Shown: positions 25,417 to 35,309 of the stretch, piece after piece
Position numbering within the stretch: the first letter of the stretch is position 1
Layout of the letters: every line of letters begins with the position of its first letter
Assembly (NCBI GenBank): GCA_947174015.1
Contig: CAMWHJ010000011.1
Location: forward strand, 1 to 63,485
Origin: an uncultured Lachnospiraceae bacterium
Lineage (GTDB): Bacteria > Bacillota > Clostridia > Lachnospirales > Lachnospiraceae
Reading direction: 5' to 3'
DNA: 63,485 bases
Notes under the pieces: model-generated
Databases searched by the model: none
The model's input: only the letters and a program-made list of their open reading frames with translations
What the model was told of the DNA's origin: nothing
Program-made: the position numbers and the translations under genes

Positions 25417-26193
25417 ATGGTACATTTTGTAGGTGCAGGCTCCGGTGCAGCAGATTTGATTACTGTGCGGGGCAAGGGATTGTTGGACGAAGCAGATGTG
25501 GTGATTTATGCCGGTTCTCTGGTGAATCCGGAACTGTTGCACTCCTGTAAGAAAGACTGTGAAATACATAACAGTGCTGTCATGACCTTAGAACAGGTAA
25601 TTCAGGTGATGGAGAAAGCAGAAGAAGAAAAAAAGACAACCGTTCGCCTTCATACAGGAGATCCTTGTCTTTACGGAGCCATCCAAGAGCAAATGGATCT
25701 TTTGGAGAAAAAGAACATACCTTATGATTATTGTCCGGGAGTCAGCTCTTTTTGCGGTGCAGCTTCTGCCTTAAGAGCGGAATACACACTGCCTCAGGTA
25801 TCTCAGTCGGTGGTGATTACCAGAATGGCGGGCAGAACACCAGTTCCAGAAAAGGAGAGTATTGCAAAGTGGGCTGCCCACCAAGCCACCATGGTAATTT
25901 TCTTAAGTATGGGACAGTTGACAGAGTTGGAACAGCAGCTTCAGGAAGGGGGATACCAGAAGGATACGCCGGCCGCTATTGTATACAAGGCAACTTGGCC
26001 GGAGGAGCAGGTGTTTCACTGTACTGTATCCACCTTGGAAAAGACAGCCAAAGAACATCATATCACGAAAACCGCATTGATTGTGGTGGGAAGAGTGTTA
26101 GATACCGTCTATGAACGTTCCAAGCTGTATGATCCCGGCTTTACCACTGGATTTCGTCAGGGTGCTGACAGCAGAGAGGAGGAAAAGCTGTGA
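25417..26193 (+). CDS. cbiF: (Cobalt-)precorrin-4 C11-methyltransferase
   Basis: The 258-aa product begins MVHFVGAGSGAADLITVRG and contains ADVVIYAGSLVNPELL, HTGDPCLYGAI and GVSSFCGAASAL, all typical of CbiF/CobM. It transfers a methyl group to C11. The ATG follows the cbiL stop codon with no gap, so the two are likely translationally coupled. Confidence 0.95.
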   Translation: MVHFVGAGSGAADLITVRGKGLLDEADVVIYAGSLVNPELLHSCKKDCEIHNSAVMTLEQVIQVMEKAEEEKKTTVRLHTGDPCLYGAIQEQMDLLEKKNIPYDYCPGVSSFCGAASALRAEYTLPQVSQSVVITRMAGRTPVPEKESIAKWAAHQATMVIFLSMGQLTELEQQLQEGGYQKDTPAAIVYKATWPEEQVFHCTVSTLEKTAKEHHITKTALIVVGRVLDTVYERSKLYDPGFTTGFRQGADSREEEKL

Positions 26194-26930
26194 AAATCTA
26201 TGTCATTGGTCTTGGACCGGGTTCCTATGAAAATTTAACCATAAAAGCAGATCGGGCTTTAAGGGACTGTGATGTGGTAATTGGATATTCGGTGTATGTG
26301 GATTTGGTCAAGGAGTATTATCCAGAAAAAGAATTTTTGCAGACAGCCATGACAAAAGAAGTGGAGCGCTGCAAAATGGCATTTGAAGAAGCAGAAAAAG
26401 GAAAACATGTGGCAATGGTATGCAGTGGAGATGCAGGTGTCTATGGAATGGCTGGATTAATGTATCAGGTAGGGGAAGCATACCCCCAAATTTCCATAGA
26501 GATAATTCCGGGAATCACAGCAGCCTTAGGGGGTGCAGCGGTGTTAGGTGCTCCGCTGACACATGACTTTGCCGTCATCAGTTTAAGCGATCTGCTGACC
26601 CCGATGGAACAGATTACAGAGAGACTTTTGGATGCTGCCAAGGGAGATTTTTGTATCTGTCTTTATAATCCTTCCAGCAAAAAGCGCTATGATTATCTGG
26701 AAAAAGCCTGTGATATTCTATTGGAATACCGACAGGAAGGTACGGTATGCGGCATAGTGAAAAATATTGCAAGAAAAGGGGAAGAAGTTAAGATTCTTAC
26801 CCTGAAAGAGCTGAGAGATACCAAAGTAGATATGTTTACTACTGTTTTTATCGGAAACAGCCAGACAAAGGTAATCAGCGGAAAAATGGTGACACCCAGA
26901 GGATATCATTTATTCCATTGCCAAAGGTGA
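26190..26930 (+). CDS. cbiH: (Cobalt-)precorrin-3B C17-methyltransferase
   Basis: Catalyses ring contraction and C17 methylation. The 246-aa product has the methylase fold with VIGLGPGSYENLTIKA, DVVIGYSVYVDLV, CSGDAGVYGMAGL and YNPSSKKR, the last typical of CbiH/CobJ. The GTG start overlaps the cbiF stop by 4 nt. It has no fused ferredoxin-like domain, which some CbiH proteins carry. Confidence 0.94.
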   Translation: MKIYVIGLGPGSYENLTIKADRALRDCDVVIGYSVYVDLVKEYYPEKEFLQTAMTKEVERCKMAFEEAEKGKHVAMVCSGDAGVYGMAGLMYQVGEAYPQISIEIIPGITAALGGAAVLGAPLTHDFAVISLSDLLTPMEQITERLLDAAKGDFCICLYNPSSKKRYDYLEKACDILLEYRQEGTVCGIVKNIARKGEEVKILTLKELRDTKVDMFTTVFIGNSQTKVISGKMVTPRGYHLFHCQR

Positions 26931-26978
26931 TTTTAAAAGGATTTTTGCATCGTAACTATGGGAAAAGAGGTGTGACGG

Positions 26979-28250
26979 ATGAAAGGGAAGAAACAAATAT
27001 ATCTGGTGGGCATGGGTATGGGAACACTGGAGGGACTTACCTTGGAAGCAAGAAATACCATTGAAAGCTGTGATGTTTTGGTGGGGGCAAAGCGAATGCT
27101 GGAGCCCTTTTTCGAATGCGAACAATTACAAGAAAATGGAGAGCGTGAAAAAATTCTATTCACATCCTATCATCCCAAAGAAATCGGTGATTTTTTGCGG
27201 GCACAGAGTGAAATGAAGCAGGGGGCAGTGCTGCTGTCCGGTGATGTGGGATTTTACAGCGGTGCCAAAGGACTGCTTACAGAATTACAGGATTTTCAGA
27301 TCACAATGATTCCGGGAATTTCCTCTTTGGTTTACTTTTGCAGTCGGCTTAAGGTTCCTTGGGAGGAGATATGTTTTACCAGTGTTCATGGCAAGGACAG
27401 CAATCTCATCTGCCGAATTTGGCGACATAAGAGAACCTTTGCTCTCCTTGGCGGCGGAGAACAATTAAAGGAACTATGTCAAAAACTGGTCTATTATGGC
27501 ATGGAAGACGTTATGCTGCATATTGGAGAACGTTTGTCCTATCCGGAGGAAAGGGTGGTATCGGAAAAAGCAGGGATATTAAGGGAAAAAGGAAATTTTG
27601 ATTTTGATAATCTGCTGGTGGTGCTGGCGGAAAATGAAAAGGCAGTGGATTTTGTTGCATTTTCCATTCCTGATGAGGAATTTGTACGGAGCAAGGTGCC
27701 CATGACGAAAAGTGAGGTTAGGGCAGTCAGTGTGGGGAAAATGAAGCTTACTTCCAAGTCGTTGTGTTATGACATTGGAGCCGGAACCGGTTCGGTATCC
27801 ATAGAAATTGCCATGCAGTCTCCAAATATCAAGGTTTTTTCCATTGAGAAAAACCCTGAGGCTATCAAATTACTGGAAAAGAACAAACAAAAGTTTTGTG
27901 CTGACAATATGGAGATAATTTTCGGTCAGGCCCCCTCTGTCTTAGAAGAACTGCCTGCCCCCACCGCTGTGTTTATCGGCGGCAGTGCCGGGAATTTATC
28001 TTCGATTATAGATAGGGTATTTGCAAAAAACAGAGAATGCAGAATTGTCATTCACACAGTTTCACTGAATTCCCTTGCAGAAGTGATGGAATACATGAAA
28101 AAACATTCCGAATTAGAAACGGACATTGTGCAGATGCAAACGGCAAAAAATAAGAAATTAGGCAGTTATCAAATGATGATGGGGCAGAATCCTATTTATA
28201 TTATTACAATGATACACAAGGGTCAAAAGTCAGAAATCGTTCCTGCCTGA
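26979..28250 (+). CDS. cbiET: Precorrin-6Y methyltransferase/decarboxylase, CbiE-CbiT fusion
   Basis: A 423-aa fusion. The N-terminal CbiE domain (about 1-205) has LVGMGMGTLEGLTLEA and LSGDVGFYSGAKGL. The C-terminal CbiT domain (about 225-410) is a class I methyltransferase with VPMTKSEVRAVSV and the SAM motif YDIGAGTGSVSIE. It methylates C5 and C15 and decarboxylates the C12 acetate, as CobL does. GAGGTG precedes the ATG. A half-copy of the family A repeat (GTAACTAT, 26952-26959) lies in the 48-nt gap from cbiH. Confidence 0.95.
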   Translation: MKGKKQIYLVGMGMGTLEGLTLEARNTIESCDVLVGAKRMLEPFFECEQLQENGEREKILFTSYHPKEIGDFLRAQSEMKQGAVLLSGDVGFYSGAKGLLTELQDFQITMIPGISSLVYFCSRLKVPWEEICFTSVHGKDSNLICRIWRHKRTFALLGGGEQLKELCQKLVYYGMEDVMLHIGERLSYPEERVVSEKAGILREKGNFDFDNLLVVLAENEKAVDFVAFSIPDEEFVRSKVPMTKSEVRAVSVGKMKLTSKSLCYDIGAGTGSVSIEIAMQSPNIKVFSIEKNPEAIKLLEKNKQKFCADNMEIIFGQAPSVLEELPAPTAVFIGGSAGNLSSIIDRVFAKNRECRIVIHTVSLNSLAEVMEYMKKHSELETDIVQMQTAKNKKLGSYQMMMGQNPIYIITMIHKGQKSEIVPA

Positions 28251-28353
28251 GGACAAGATATCTGACTTAATGCCCCAGTCTACATATGAGCAATTAGTGT
28301 GTCACTGTCTGGTATAGGACTGAGCAGTTACGAAAAAAGAGAGAAGGTGGCTT

Positions 28354-29793
28354 ATGACAGAAGAACGGATACCAAGAGTGATGATTGCAGGAACCAACAG
28401 TGGCTGTGGGAAAACTACCATTACCTGCGGTATTTTGGCAGCCCTTAAGAAAAGAAAGATACTGGCTTCCTCCTGCAAGTGCGGACCAGATTACATTGAC
28501 CCGATGTTCCACAGAGAGATTTTTGGCATTCCCTCTAAAAATCTGGATTTATTTTTTACAGATCCGGATATGACAAAGTATCTGATGATAAAAAATGCCA
28601 GAGGAACAGATATCACGGTGATCGAGGGCGTGATGGGATTTTATGATGGAATGCAGATGGACAGTGCACAGGCAAGTTCCTATGATTTGGCAAAAAAAAC
28701 AGACACTCCGGTCATTTTAGTGATCAATGGCAAAGGGATGGCATTGTCTGTTCTTTCTATTATAAAGGGCTTTTTAGAACTGTACAAAGATCATACCATA
28801 AAAGGTGTTATTTTAAATAATGTAAGCAAAATGACCGGACAGTATCTCACAGAGATCATAGAACGGGAGTTGATGATAAAGGTCTACGGCTGCATTCCTG
28901 TTCTCAAAGACATGGTATTGACCAGCAGGCATTTAGGACTGGTCACTCCCTATGAATTGGAGCATATTCAGCAGGATATAGAGCGTTTGGGGGAAATTGC
29001 GGAAGAAAACCTGCTGTTAGATGAAATCCTTGCTTTAAGCAAAGAGGCAAAGCCGGTCAGCACCAATGTGAAGCAGGAAAATTTACCCCAGTTTCAGAAC
29101 AGCCCCGGCAGGAATCTCCATATTGCCGTTGCACACGATAAGGCTTTTTGCTTTTACTATCAGGATAATTTGGAATTTTTGAAGGAGGCAGGCTGTGAGC
29201 TTATTTTTTTCAGTCCTTTGCAGGAGAGAGAGCTTCCCGCAGAAATAGACGGACTGCTTTTGGGAGGGGGATATCCGGAAATTTATGGAAAGGAATTATC
29301 CGAAAATCATTCCATGAGACAAAGCATCAAAACAGCAATTTTAAAAGGTCTGCCCTGTATGGCAGAATGCGGTGGCTTTATGTATCTGCATGAAGAATTA
29401 GAAGACCAACAGGGTATGGTATATCCCATGGTGGGGATTATCAAAGGGCATGTGAGGAATCAGGGAAGATTAGTCCACTTTGGCTATATTTTCATGGAAT
29501 CAAAAACAGATAATTCCTATATGGAAAAGGGAGAAAGTATCAAAGCCCATGAATTTCATTATTGGGACAGCAGCAACAATGGAACTGATTTTTTGGCACA
29601 AAAGCCCTCCAAAAAGATTGGCTGGGAATGTATGCATGTCCACAAAAATTTATTGGCGGGTTTTCCTCATTTGTATTACTATTCCAATCAGAAACTTCCC
29701 ATGAACTTTCTGAAAATTTGTAGGGAGTATCAAAAAGCAAGACGCAGCAGTGGGGAAGCATCACAGGTGCGTTTTGCGAATGGCGTAAGCTGA
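28354..29793 (+). CDS. cbiA: Cobyrinic acid a,c-diamide synthase
   Basis: Amidates the a and c acetate side chains with glutamine and ATP. The 479-aa product has a P-loop GTNSGCGKTT at about residues 12-21 and CKCGPDYIDPMFH, and ends in a class I glutamine amidotransferase domain with nucleophile C339 in AECGGFMYL. The upstream LLLGGGYPEIY also fits CbiA. The last 20 nt of coding sequence are repeated in inverted form at 35369-35388. Confidence 0.95.
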   Translation: MTEERIPRVMIAGTNSGCGKTTITCGILAALKKRKILASSCKCGPDYIDPMFHREIFGIPSKNLDLFFTDPDMTKYLMIKNARGTDITVIEGVMGFYDGMQMDSAQASSYDLAKKTDTPVILVINGKGMALSVLSIIKGFLELYKDHTIKGVILNNVSKMTGQYLTEIIERELMIKVYGCIPVLKDMVLTSRHLGLVTPYELEHIQQDIERLGEIAEENLLLDEILALSKEAKPVSTNVKQENLPQFQNSPGRNLHIAVAHDKAFCFYYQDNLEFLKEAGCELIFFSPLQERELPAEIDGLLLGGGYPEIYGKELSENHSMRQSIKTAILKGLPCMAECGGFMYLHEELEDQQGMVYPMVGIIKGHVRNQGRLVHFGYIFMESKTDNSYMEKGESIKAHEFHYWDSSNNGTDFLAQKPSKKIGWECMHVHKNLLAGFPHLYYYSNQKLPMNFLKICREYQKARRSSGEASQVRFANGVS

Positions 29794-29831
29794 ACTGTTA
29801 CACATGGATGTGCAGAGAAAGAGTGTGAGAT

Positions 29832-30389
29832 ATGTTTTATTTGATCAGCGGTGGAAGCGGCAGCGGGAAATCAGAATTTGCGGAAACCACCATAGAACAT
29901 TTACAGAATAAGGATAAGAAAGTGCCTTTGCTCTATATTGCCACCATGTTGGCTTTTGACAGTGAAGCAGAGGAAAAAATCAGGCGTCACAGGCTTATGA
30001 GAAAGCACAGGGGATTTGAAACAAAAGAGTGCTATTTCGGATTAAAGGATCTCCGGATACCGGAAAATTCGATGGTACTGTTAGACTGTATGTCAAATCT
30101 TGTGGCAAATGAGATGTTTCAGAAAGATGGGGCAAAGGAAGCAGTTACGGAGGAGATCCTTTTGGGAATTTACAGAATAAAACAGCAGTCCAGTCATTTG
30201 GTGGTGGTCACCAATGATATTTCTTTTGATGGAGGGGAATATGAGGAAACTACCCAAAAATATATAGAGAATTTGGGGATGATCAACAAGAAGATGGCAG
30301 AATCAGCAGATGTGGTGATAGAAGTGGTATGTGGAATACCAATCTATCACAAAAAAAGTGATACAAAGAAGGAGCGGGGGCTATGTTAA
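29832..30389 (+). CDS. cobU: Adenosylcobinamide kinase / guanylyltransferase
   Basis: Phosphorylates adenosylcobinamide and then transfers GMP. The 185-aa product has P-loop GGSGSGKSEFAE at residues 7-18, a RRHRLMRKHRGF segment with the histidine expected to carry GMP, and DCMSNLVANEM. The C-terminal NDISFDGG replaces the usual NEvGxGxVP. It overlaps cobS by 7 nt. A second, shorter cobU-like gene lies at 39603. Confidence 0.92.
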   Translation: MFYLISGGSGSGKSEFAETTIEHLQNKDKKVPLLYIATMLAFDSEAEEKIRRHRLMRKHRGFETKECYFGLKDLRIPENSMVLLDCMSNLVANEMFQKDGAKEAVTEEILLGIYRIKQQSSHLVVVTNDISFDGGEYEETTQKYIENLGMINKKMAESADVVIEVVCGIPIYHKKSDTKKERGLC

Positions 30390-31147
30390 TACAGTCAATG
30401 ATTGTGGCATTTTCCATGTATTCCAAAATTCCAATGCCGAAAATCCAATGGAATGAGAAGAATATGCGCTATGCTCTGTGTTTTTTTCCGGCAGTGGGGG
30501 CAGTGGTGGGCATAGGGATGTATCTTCTGATGTGGATTTGTGAAAAATTTTCCATGGGGAATCTGTTCCGGGCTTGTGCTGCCACGGTGCTTCCGGTGGT
30601 GATCACAGGGGGAATCCACTTAGACGGATATTTAGATACCATAGATGCACTTCATTCCTACGGTGATAGGGAAAAGCGGCTGGAAATTTTGAAAGATCCC
30701 AATTCCGGAGCATTTGCCGTTATTTTTGGACTGGTATATTTTGTGCTCAGTGTGGGAATCTGGAGTGAGATAAGTTTGCAGGCAATGCCCTTTCTGTGCA
30801 TTTCTTATACGATATCCAGAACTTTAAGCGGTTTTAGCATGGTAACGTTTCCTCTGGCAAAAAATACAGGACTTGTGGCAGCTTTTCAGGAGGGAGCAGA
30901 TAAAAAAAAGGTGATCGTTGTTTTGGCATTGCTGTTTACCATAGAGGCATTGCTGCTGTTCTTTTTCAATGTCTGGATGGGGGTATTCGTGATGGTGCCG
31001 GCACTCCTTTGTTTTCTGTATCACTATTATGTGTGCAAAAGAATCTTTGGTGGAATTACAGGAGATTTGGCAGGATATTTTTTACAGATATGTGAATTGG
31101 TGATGGCGGCAGGAATCATGTTTGCAGGAAGTATCAAAGTGATATAA
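30383..31147 (+). CDS. cobS: Adenosylcobinamide-GDP ribazoletransferase (cobalamin synthase)
   Basis: Joins GDP-cobinamide with alpha-ribazole in the membrane. The 254-aa polytopic product has MYSKIPMPKIQW at the N-terminus and the family signature GGIHLDGYLDTIDALHSYG with DREKRLEILKDP, followed by several hydrophobic segments. Its start overlaps cobU. The cobalamin gene run stops here and resumes at 39603. Confidence 0.95.
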   Translation: MLIQSMIVAFSMYSKIPMPKIQWNEKNMRYALCFFPAVGAVVGIGMYLLMWICEKFSMGNLFRACAATVLPVVITGGIHLDGYLDTIDALHSYGDREKRLEILKDPNSGAFAVIFGLVYFVLSVGIWSEISLQAMPFLCISYTISRTLSGFSMVTFPLAKNTGLVAAFQEGADKKKVIVVLALLFTIEALLLFFFNVWMGVFVMVPALLCFLYHYYVCKRIFGGITGDLAGYFLQICELVMAAGIMFAGSIKVI

Positions 31148-31208
31148 AAGGCTGTATTATACAGGGAAAGGTGAGACCAATAGATTTTTAGCAAAGGAGA
31201 CAATAAAA

Positions 31209-32075
31209 ATGTTTAAACAGGATTTAGAAAAACTGCTAGTTTCATTAGAACAGGCACAAAAAGAAAAGAATTTTAAGAAGGCAGCAAAATATTACTTGAA
31301 AATTGGAAAAGCTTATCGAAAACAAGGGAAGGTCTTAAAAGCAATTTATTATCTAAACCGTTCTCTCAGCTTGGATGAAAAATTTACGAAACAAGATAAA
31401 GTGATAAATTCGCTTAAAGTATTATCTTGGGTTCAAGAGTTGGAGAACAAGCAGGAACCTTATGAAAAAAATATACAAAGACAAGTTGTTGACAAATCAT
31501 CTGGATTAAATACTTTACAGAAAATGCAATGGCGGTTATTAACCATGTCAAGGTTTTGTATTTTGTTTGAGCAGCTTTCTGCTTTTTATGAAATTGAGGG
31601 ATTTGGAAAGTTGGATAATATAATTGATTATTTTGCAAGGGGGCTTTACGAGAAACCAGATAGGGATAAGGAATCTGAAATAGACGATTATGGTGAATAT
31701 ATTAATGAAGTGTTTCTTTCTTTGGTTATGAATGATTATACAAAGAAAGTAGATATTCCGGGTCAAGAAAGTTTTGTCCTGGCAGATTTGGAAAGTGGGG
31801 AGCTTGGAACTTATTACTTTATAAGTGCCTTTGATGCCTTGCAAACCTTTATTTTTGATGAATTGGATGGAGAAGATTTAGATATGGAATTTGTGGCATG
31901 TGGAATTTTAGCAGATTACTATTACCGTACAGCTGATATAGATATTAAGGAGGAGAGGAAGATACAAGAAGAAACAAAACGTATTTTTTCTGATTATGAC
32001 TTTGTTAAGGAAGAGCCAGACAAAGAAAGATTTCAAGAAAGAATTGCGAAATATAAAAAGGTTATGTTGATTTAG
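31209..32075 (+). CDS. TPR-like hypothetical protein, A/T-rich
   Basis: A 288-aa soluble protein of unknown function. The first 60 residues form a TPR-like helical pair (AAKYYLKIGKAYRKQGKVLK then AIYYLNRSLSLDE). The rest is helical and acidic, without a motif I recognise. Its codons are visibly richer in A and T than those of the cobalamin genes beside it, which supports acquisition. It lies just after cobS and upstream of a strong promoter for the kinase gene, so it is probably an independent unit. GGAG lies upstream of the ATG. Confidence 0.75.
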   Translation: MFKQDLEKLLVSLEQAQKEKNFKKAAKYYLKIGKAYRKQGKVLKAIYYLNRSLSLDEKFTKQDKVINSLKVLSWVQELENKQEPYEKNIQRQVVDKSSGLNTLQKMQWRLLTMSRFCILFEQLSAFYEIEGFGKLDNIIDYFARGLYEKPDRDKESEIDDYGEYINEVFLSLVMNDYTKKVDIPGQESFVLADLESGELGTYYFISAFDALQTFIFDELDGEDLDMEFVACGILADYYYRTADIDIKEERKIQEETKRIFSDYDFVKEEPDKERFQERIAKYKKVMLI

Positions 32076-32091
32076 TTATTGCTGCGTTATA

Positions 32092-32120
32092 TTGACACAA
32101 TTCCTTTGGATTGTTAAAAT
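32092..32120 (+). promoter_or_regulatory. Promoter of the hybrid histidine kinase gene
   Basis: TTGACA (32092-32097) and TAAAAT (32115-32120) with a 17-bp spacer and an extended -10 TG at 32112-32113, 43 nt upstream of the kinase ATG. Confidence 0.7.
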
Positions 32121-32162
32121 ATAAATAGGTAAATATTTGCAAACTACAGGGAGGAAACAGTT

Positions 32163-35100
32163 ATGTATCATTGTCATATTCAATTTTATTTATCTGGTCA
32201 TCCGTGCAGAGTGTTTGACATTGTAAAAGAAATATTACCCCTTGAACATTTTACACACGGATTTCTGGAAAGCGATAAACTGGAAGAAACACTGGCGGCT
32301 GAGGCAGATGTGATTCTGGCTGATATTCGGGATATGGATGCAAAGGAAGCATTACGAAGACTGACTGTAAATAAAAAGAAAGATGCAGATGTGATTCTTC
32401 TTGCAGATAAGGAACAGATAATACTTCTGGCAGATAATCTATCAGATGTTAAGGATATTTGGACGTTTCCCATGTCTGATGAAGAGATAAGATTCCGTTT
32501 CAGGAGGTGGCAGCAGACATGTAAAATGAACAAAGATTACTGGCAAACCAACCAATATTTTGAGGCTACCATTAACAATATTCCTAATCTCATCTGGTAT
32601 AAAGACAAAGAAGGCATACATAAAAAGGTAAATGACAGTTTCTGCCGAACAGTAAATAAAACCAAGGAACAGGTAGAAGGGCGGGACCATTGTTATATCT
32701 GGGATGTGGATCTTGATGACTGTATGGAATCGGAACTTGAAGTAATGAATAAGAAAAGAACCTATATATCCGAGGAGATGATCAACACGGGAGACGGTAT
32801 CCGGTTGCTTACCACATATAAGTCTCCGCTGTATGATTGTGACGGCAGTGTGATGGGAACCGTAGGTGTTGCCATTGATATTACGCAGGAACGGGCCTAT
32901 GAAGAAGAGATTATAACAAAAAATCATACACTGGAAACTCTTTTTACCACACTGGATTGCGGAGTTATGTGTCATACGGTAGATGGCTCACGGATTCTCA
33001 ACATAAACAAAGCAGCATTGAAGATTCTGGGCTATGAATCCCAGGAAGAACTGATGGAAGAGGGATTTAATATGATCGCACCATCTGTTGTGGAAGAGGA
33101 CAGAGAGAGATTGCGGGAATGCATCAGAACTCTGAAAAAAGAGGAAGACAGCGTTAGTGTAGAATACCGGGTACAGCATAAAAATGGGGAAATTCTGTAT
33201 GTAATGGGAAACATTAAACTGTTAAAGGAGAATGGTCAATTTTTCTACCAGCGTTTTCTTCTGGATTGTACGGAACAGAAATTGCAGGAGAAAAAGAAAC
33301 AAAAAGAAAACGAAAAGCGTCAGATGGAACTAATTCATGCACTGAGTATTGATTTTAATCTGGTGTGTTTCTTTGATTTGGAAACGGGGAAGGGTAGTAC
33401 GTTGAAAATCAATGACAAGTATGCCCAGCTTCTGGAACCTGAATTTGCTGGTGAAATATCATTGCAGCAGAGTATGGAGCATTATATACAGACATTTGTC
33501 TATGAAGAAGACAGGGAAATGATGCGTCAGGCCTGTTCTGCAGAACACTTGAAGCTGGAACTGTCAGAAAAGAATCTGTATTATGTCAGTTATCGATTAT
33601 TCAGGGACAATGAGATCCAATATTCTCAAATGAAAGCAGTGTGTCCAGGAGTATGGGAGGAAAGTCAGGGGATTGTCATAGGATTCCGCAGCGTGGATGA
33701 GGAAACTCGTAATGAAATGGAGAAAAAAACTCTGTTGGAGGCGGCACTCTTGCAGGCAAAGAAGGCTAATGAGGCTAAAAGTGTATTTCTTTCAAATATG
33801 TCTCATGATATCCGTACGCCTATGAATGCAATTGTAGGTTTTACAACTTTGGCAATCAACCATATTGAGCAAAAGGAACAGGTAGAAGAATATCTGAAAA
33901 AGATTGCGTCATCCGGAAATCATCTGCTGAGTCTGATCAATGATGTACTGGATATGAGCCGTATTGAAAGCGGAAAAATGCAGTTGGAGGAGAAACCATG
34001 CAGTCTGCCGGAAATTCTTAACGGTCTGCGAAATATTCTGCAGGCGGATATCAATGCAAAGCAGATTGATATGAGTATTGAAGCAGTCAGTCTGGAGCAT
34101 GAAGAAATATACTGCGATAAGCTGCGCCTGAATCAGATATTTTTGAATCTGTTAAGTAATGCTATAAAGTACACCAATCCACGAGGAAGCGTCAGTCTGA
34201 GAATTGAGGAAAAACCGGGATTGACAGAGGACTGTGCGGGATATGAATTCAGCATCAAAGATACCGGTATCGGTATGAGCGAGGATTTTTTATTACATAT
34301 TTTTGAACCATTTGAGAGAGAACGAAATTCTACTATCAGCAGAATTCAGGGAACCGGACTTGGCATGGCGATTACAAAGAACATAGTAGATATGATGCAT
34401 GGTTCCATTTCGGTAACCAGTCAGCAGGGGAAAGGTACGGAAGTAAGGGTATTCTTTACATTTCGTCTCGTTTCTGGGAAAAAACTGCAGGCAATCCCAA
34501 GATTTGAAAATTACAGGGTTTTGGTGGCAGATGGCAATATTAATAACTGCAATATGATAACCTCTATGCTTTCACGCCTTGGAATGCGGGCGGAACCGGC
34601 ATTGTCAGGTGAGGAAGCAATTCAGAAAATCCGGCAGTCCGTTCAGGACAGTGATGTTTTTAAAATATATGTCATTGATTGGCAGATAGCGGATTCGGCT
34701 AACATGGAACTCATTCGGAAGATACGGACAGAAACAGAGAATACGGCTGTGATTATTGTCATGAATACAAATGACTGGTCGGAGATTGAGGTGGAAGCAA
34801 AAGCAGCAGGTGTTACGGCATTTTGTAATAAACCACTGTTCTTTTCGGAACTATGGAAGTGTTTAAGTAAAATAGCAGGCAGCAGTGAGAAAGAATCTGC
34901 TGAAAGAAACAGAGGATTGATGAAACTTGGCAGCGGGCGTATCCTGCTGGCAGAGGATATTGACCTAAATCAGGAAATTGCTGTGGCTATATTAAGCGAG
35001 GCAGGATTTTCTGTAGATGTTGCGGAGAACGGACGGATTGCCGTGGATATGATCAGAGAATCCCAGCCAGGATTCTATCAGCTGGTACTTATGGATATTC

Positions 35101-35309
35101 AGATGCCAGTGATGAATGGCTATGAAGCAACCATGGAAATCCGAAAACTGGAAAATGTGGAATTATCTTCAATACCAATTTTAGCCATGTCTGCCAACGC
35201 TTTTGAGGAAGATAAGCGAAAAGCCATGCAATGCGGAATGAATGGGCATATAGCAAAACCTATTGATGTGAATAATTTACTGGGGACTTTAAATGAAATA
35301 TTGAGTTAA
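32163..35309 (+). CDS. Hybrid sensor histidine kinase with PAS domains and two receivers
   Basis: A 1048-aa soluble signalling protein with no membrane segments. Order: a degenerate receiver-like N-terminal region (about 1-115, with ADVILADIRDMD); three PAS-like regions (about 125-245, 255-375 and 390-530); HisKA with phospho-acceptor H548 in NMSHDIRTPMNAI; and HATPase_c with NLLSNAIKYT, DTGIGMS and GTGLGMAI. Two receivers follow. The first keeps D839 (VIDWQ) but has VADGN where two acidic residues are expected. The second is intact, with E931-D932 and D978 in LMDIQMPVMNG. GGGAGG precedes the ATG. No response regulator with an output domain is adjacent. Confidence 0.93.
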   Translation: MYHCHIQFYLSGHPCRVFDIVKEILPLEHFTHGFLESDKLEETLAAEADVILADIRDMDAKEALRRLTVNKKKDADVILLADKEQIILLADNLSDVKDIWTFPMSDEEIRFRFRRWQQTCKMNKDYWQTNQYFEATINNIPNLIWYKDKEGIHKKVNDSFCRTVNKTKEQVEGRDHCYIWDVDLDDCMESELEVMNKKRTYISEEMINTGDGIRLLTTYKSPLYDCDGSVMGTVGVAIDITQERAYEEEIITKNHTLETLFTTLDCGVMCHTVDGSRILNINKAALKILGYESQEELMEEGFNMIAPSVVEEDRERLRECIRTLKKEEDSVSVEYRVQHKNGEILYVMGNIKLLKENGQFFYQRFLLDCTEQKLQEKKKQKENEKRQMELIHALSIDFNLVCFFDLETGKGSTLKINDKYAQLLEPEFAGEISLQQSMEHYIQTFVYEEDREMMRQACSAEHLKLELSEKNLYYVSYRLFRDNEIQYSQMKAVCPGVWEESQGIVIGFRSVDEETRNEMEKKTLLEAALLQAKKANEAKSVFLSNMSHDIRTPMNAIVGFTTLAINHIEQKEQVEEYLKKIASSGNHLLSLINDVLDMSRIESGKMQLEEKPCSLPEILNGLRNILQADINAKQIDMSIEAVSLEHEEIYCDKLRLNQIFLNLLSNAIKYTNPRGSVSLRIEEKPGLTEDCAGYEFSIKDTGIGMSEDFLLHIFEPFERERNSTISRIQGTGLGMAITKNIVDMMHGSISVTSQQGKGTEVRVFFTFRLVSGKKLQAIPRFENYRVLVADGNINNCNMITSMLSRLGMRAEPALSGEEAIQKIRQSVQDSDVFKIYVIDWQIADSANMELIRKIRTETENTAVIIVMNTNDWSEIEVEAKAAGVTAFCNKPLFFSELWKCLSKIAGSSEKESAERNRGLMKLGSGRILLAEDIDLNQEIAVAILSEAGFSVDVAENGRIAVDMIRESQPGFYQLVLMDIQMPVMNGYEATMEIRKLENVELSSIPILAMSANAFEEDKRKAMQCGMNGHIAKPIDVNNLLGTLNEILS

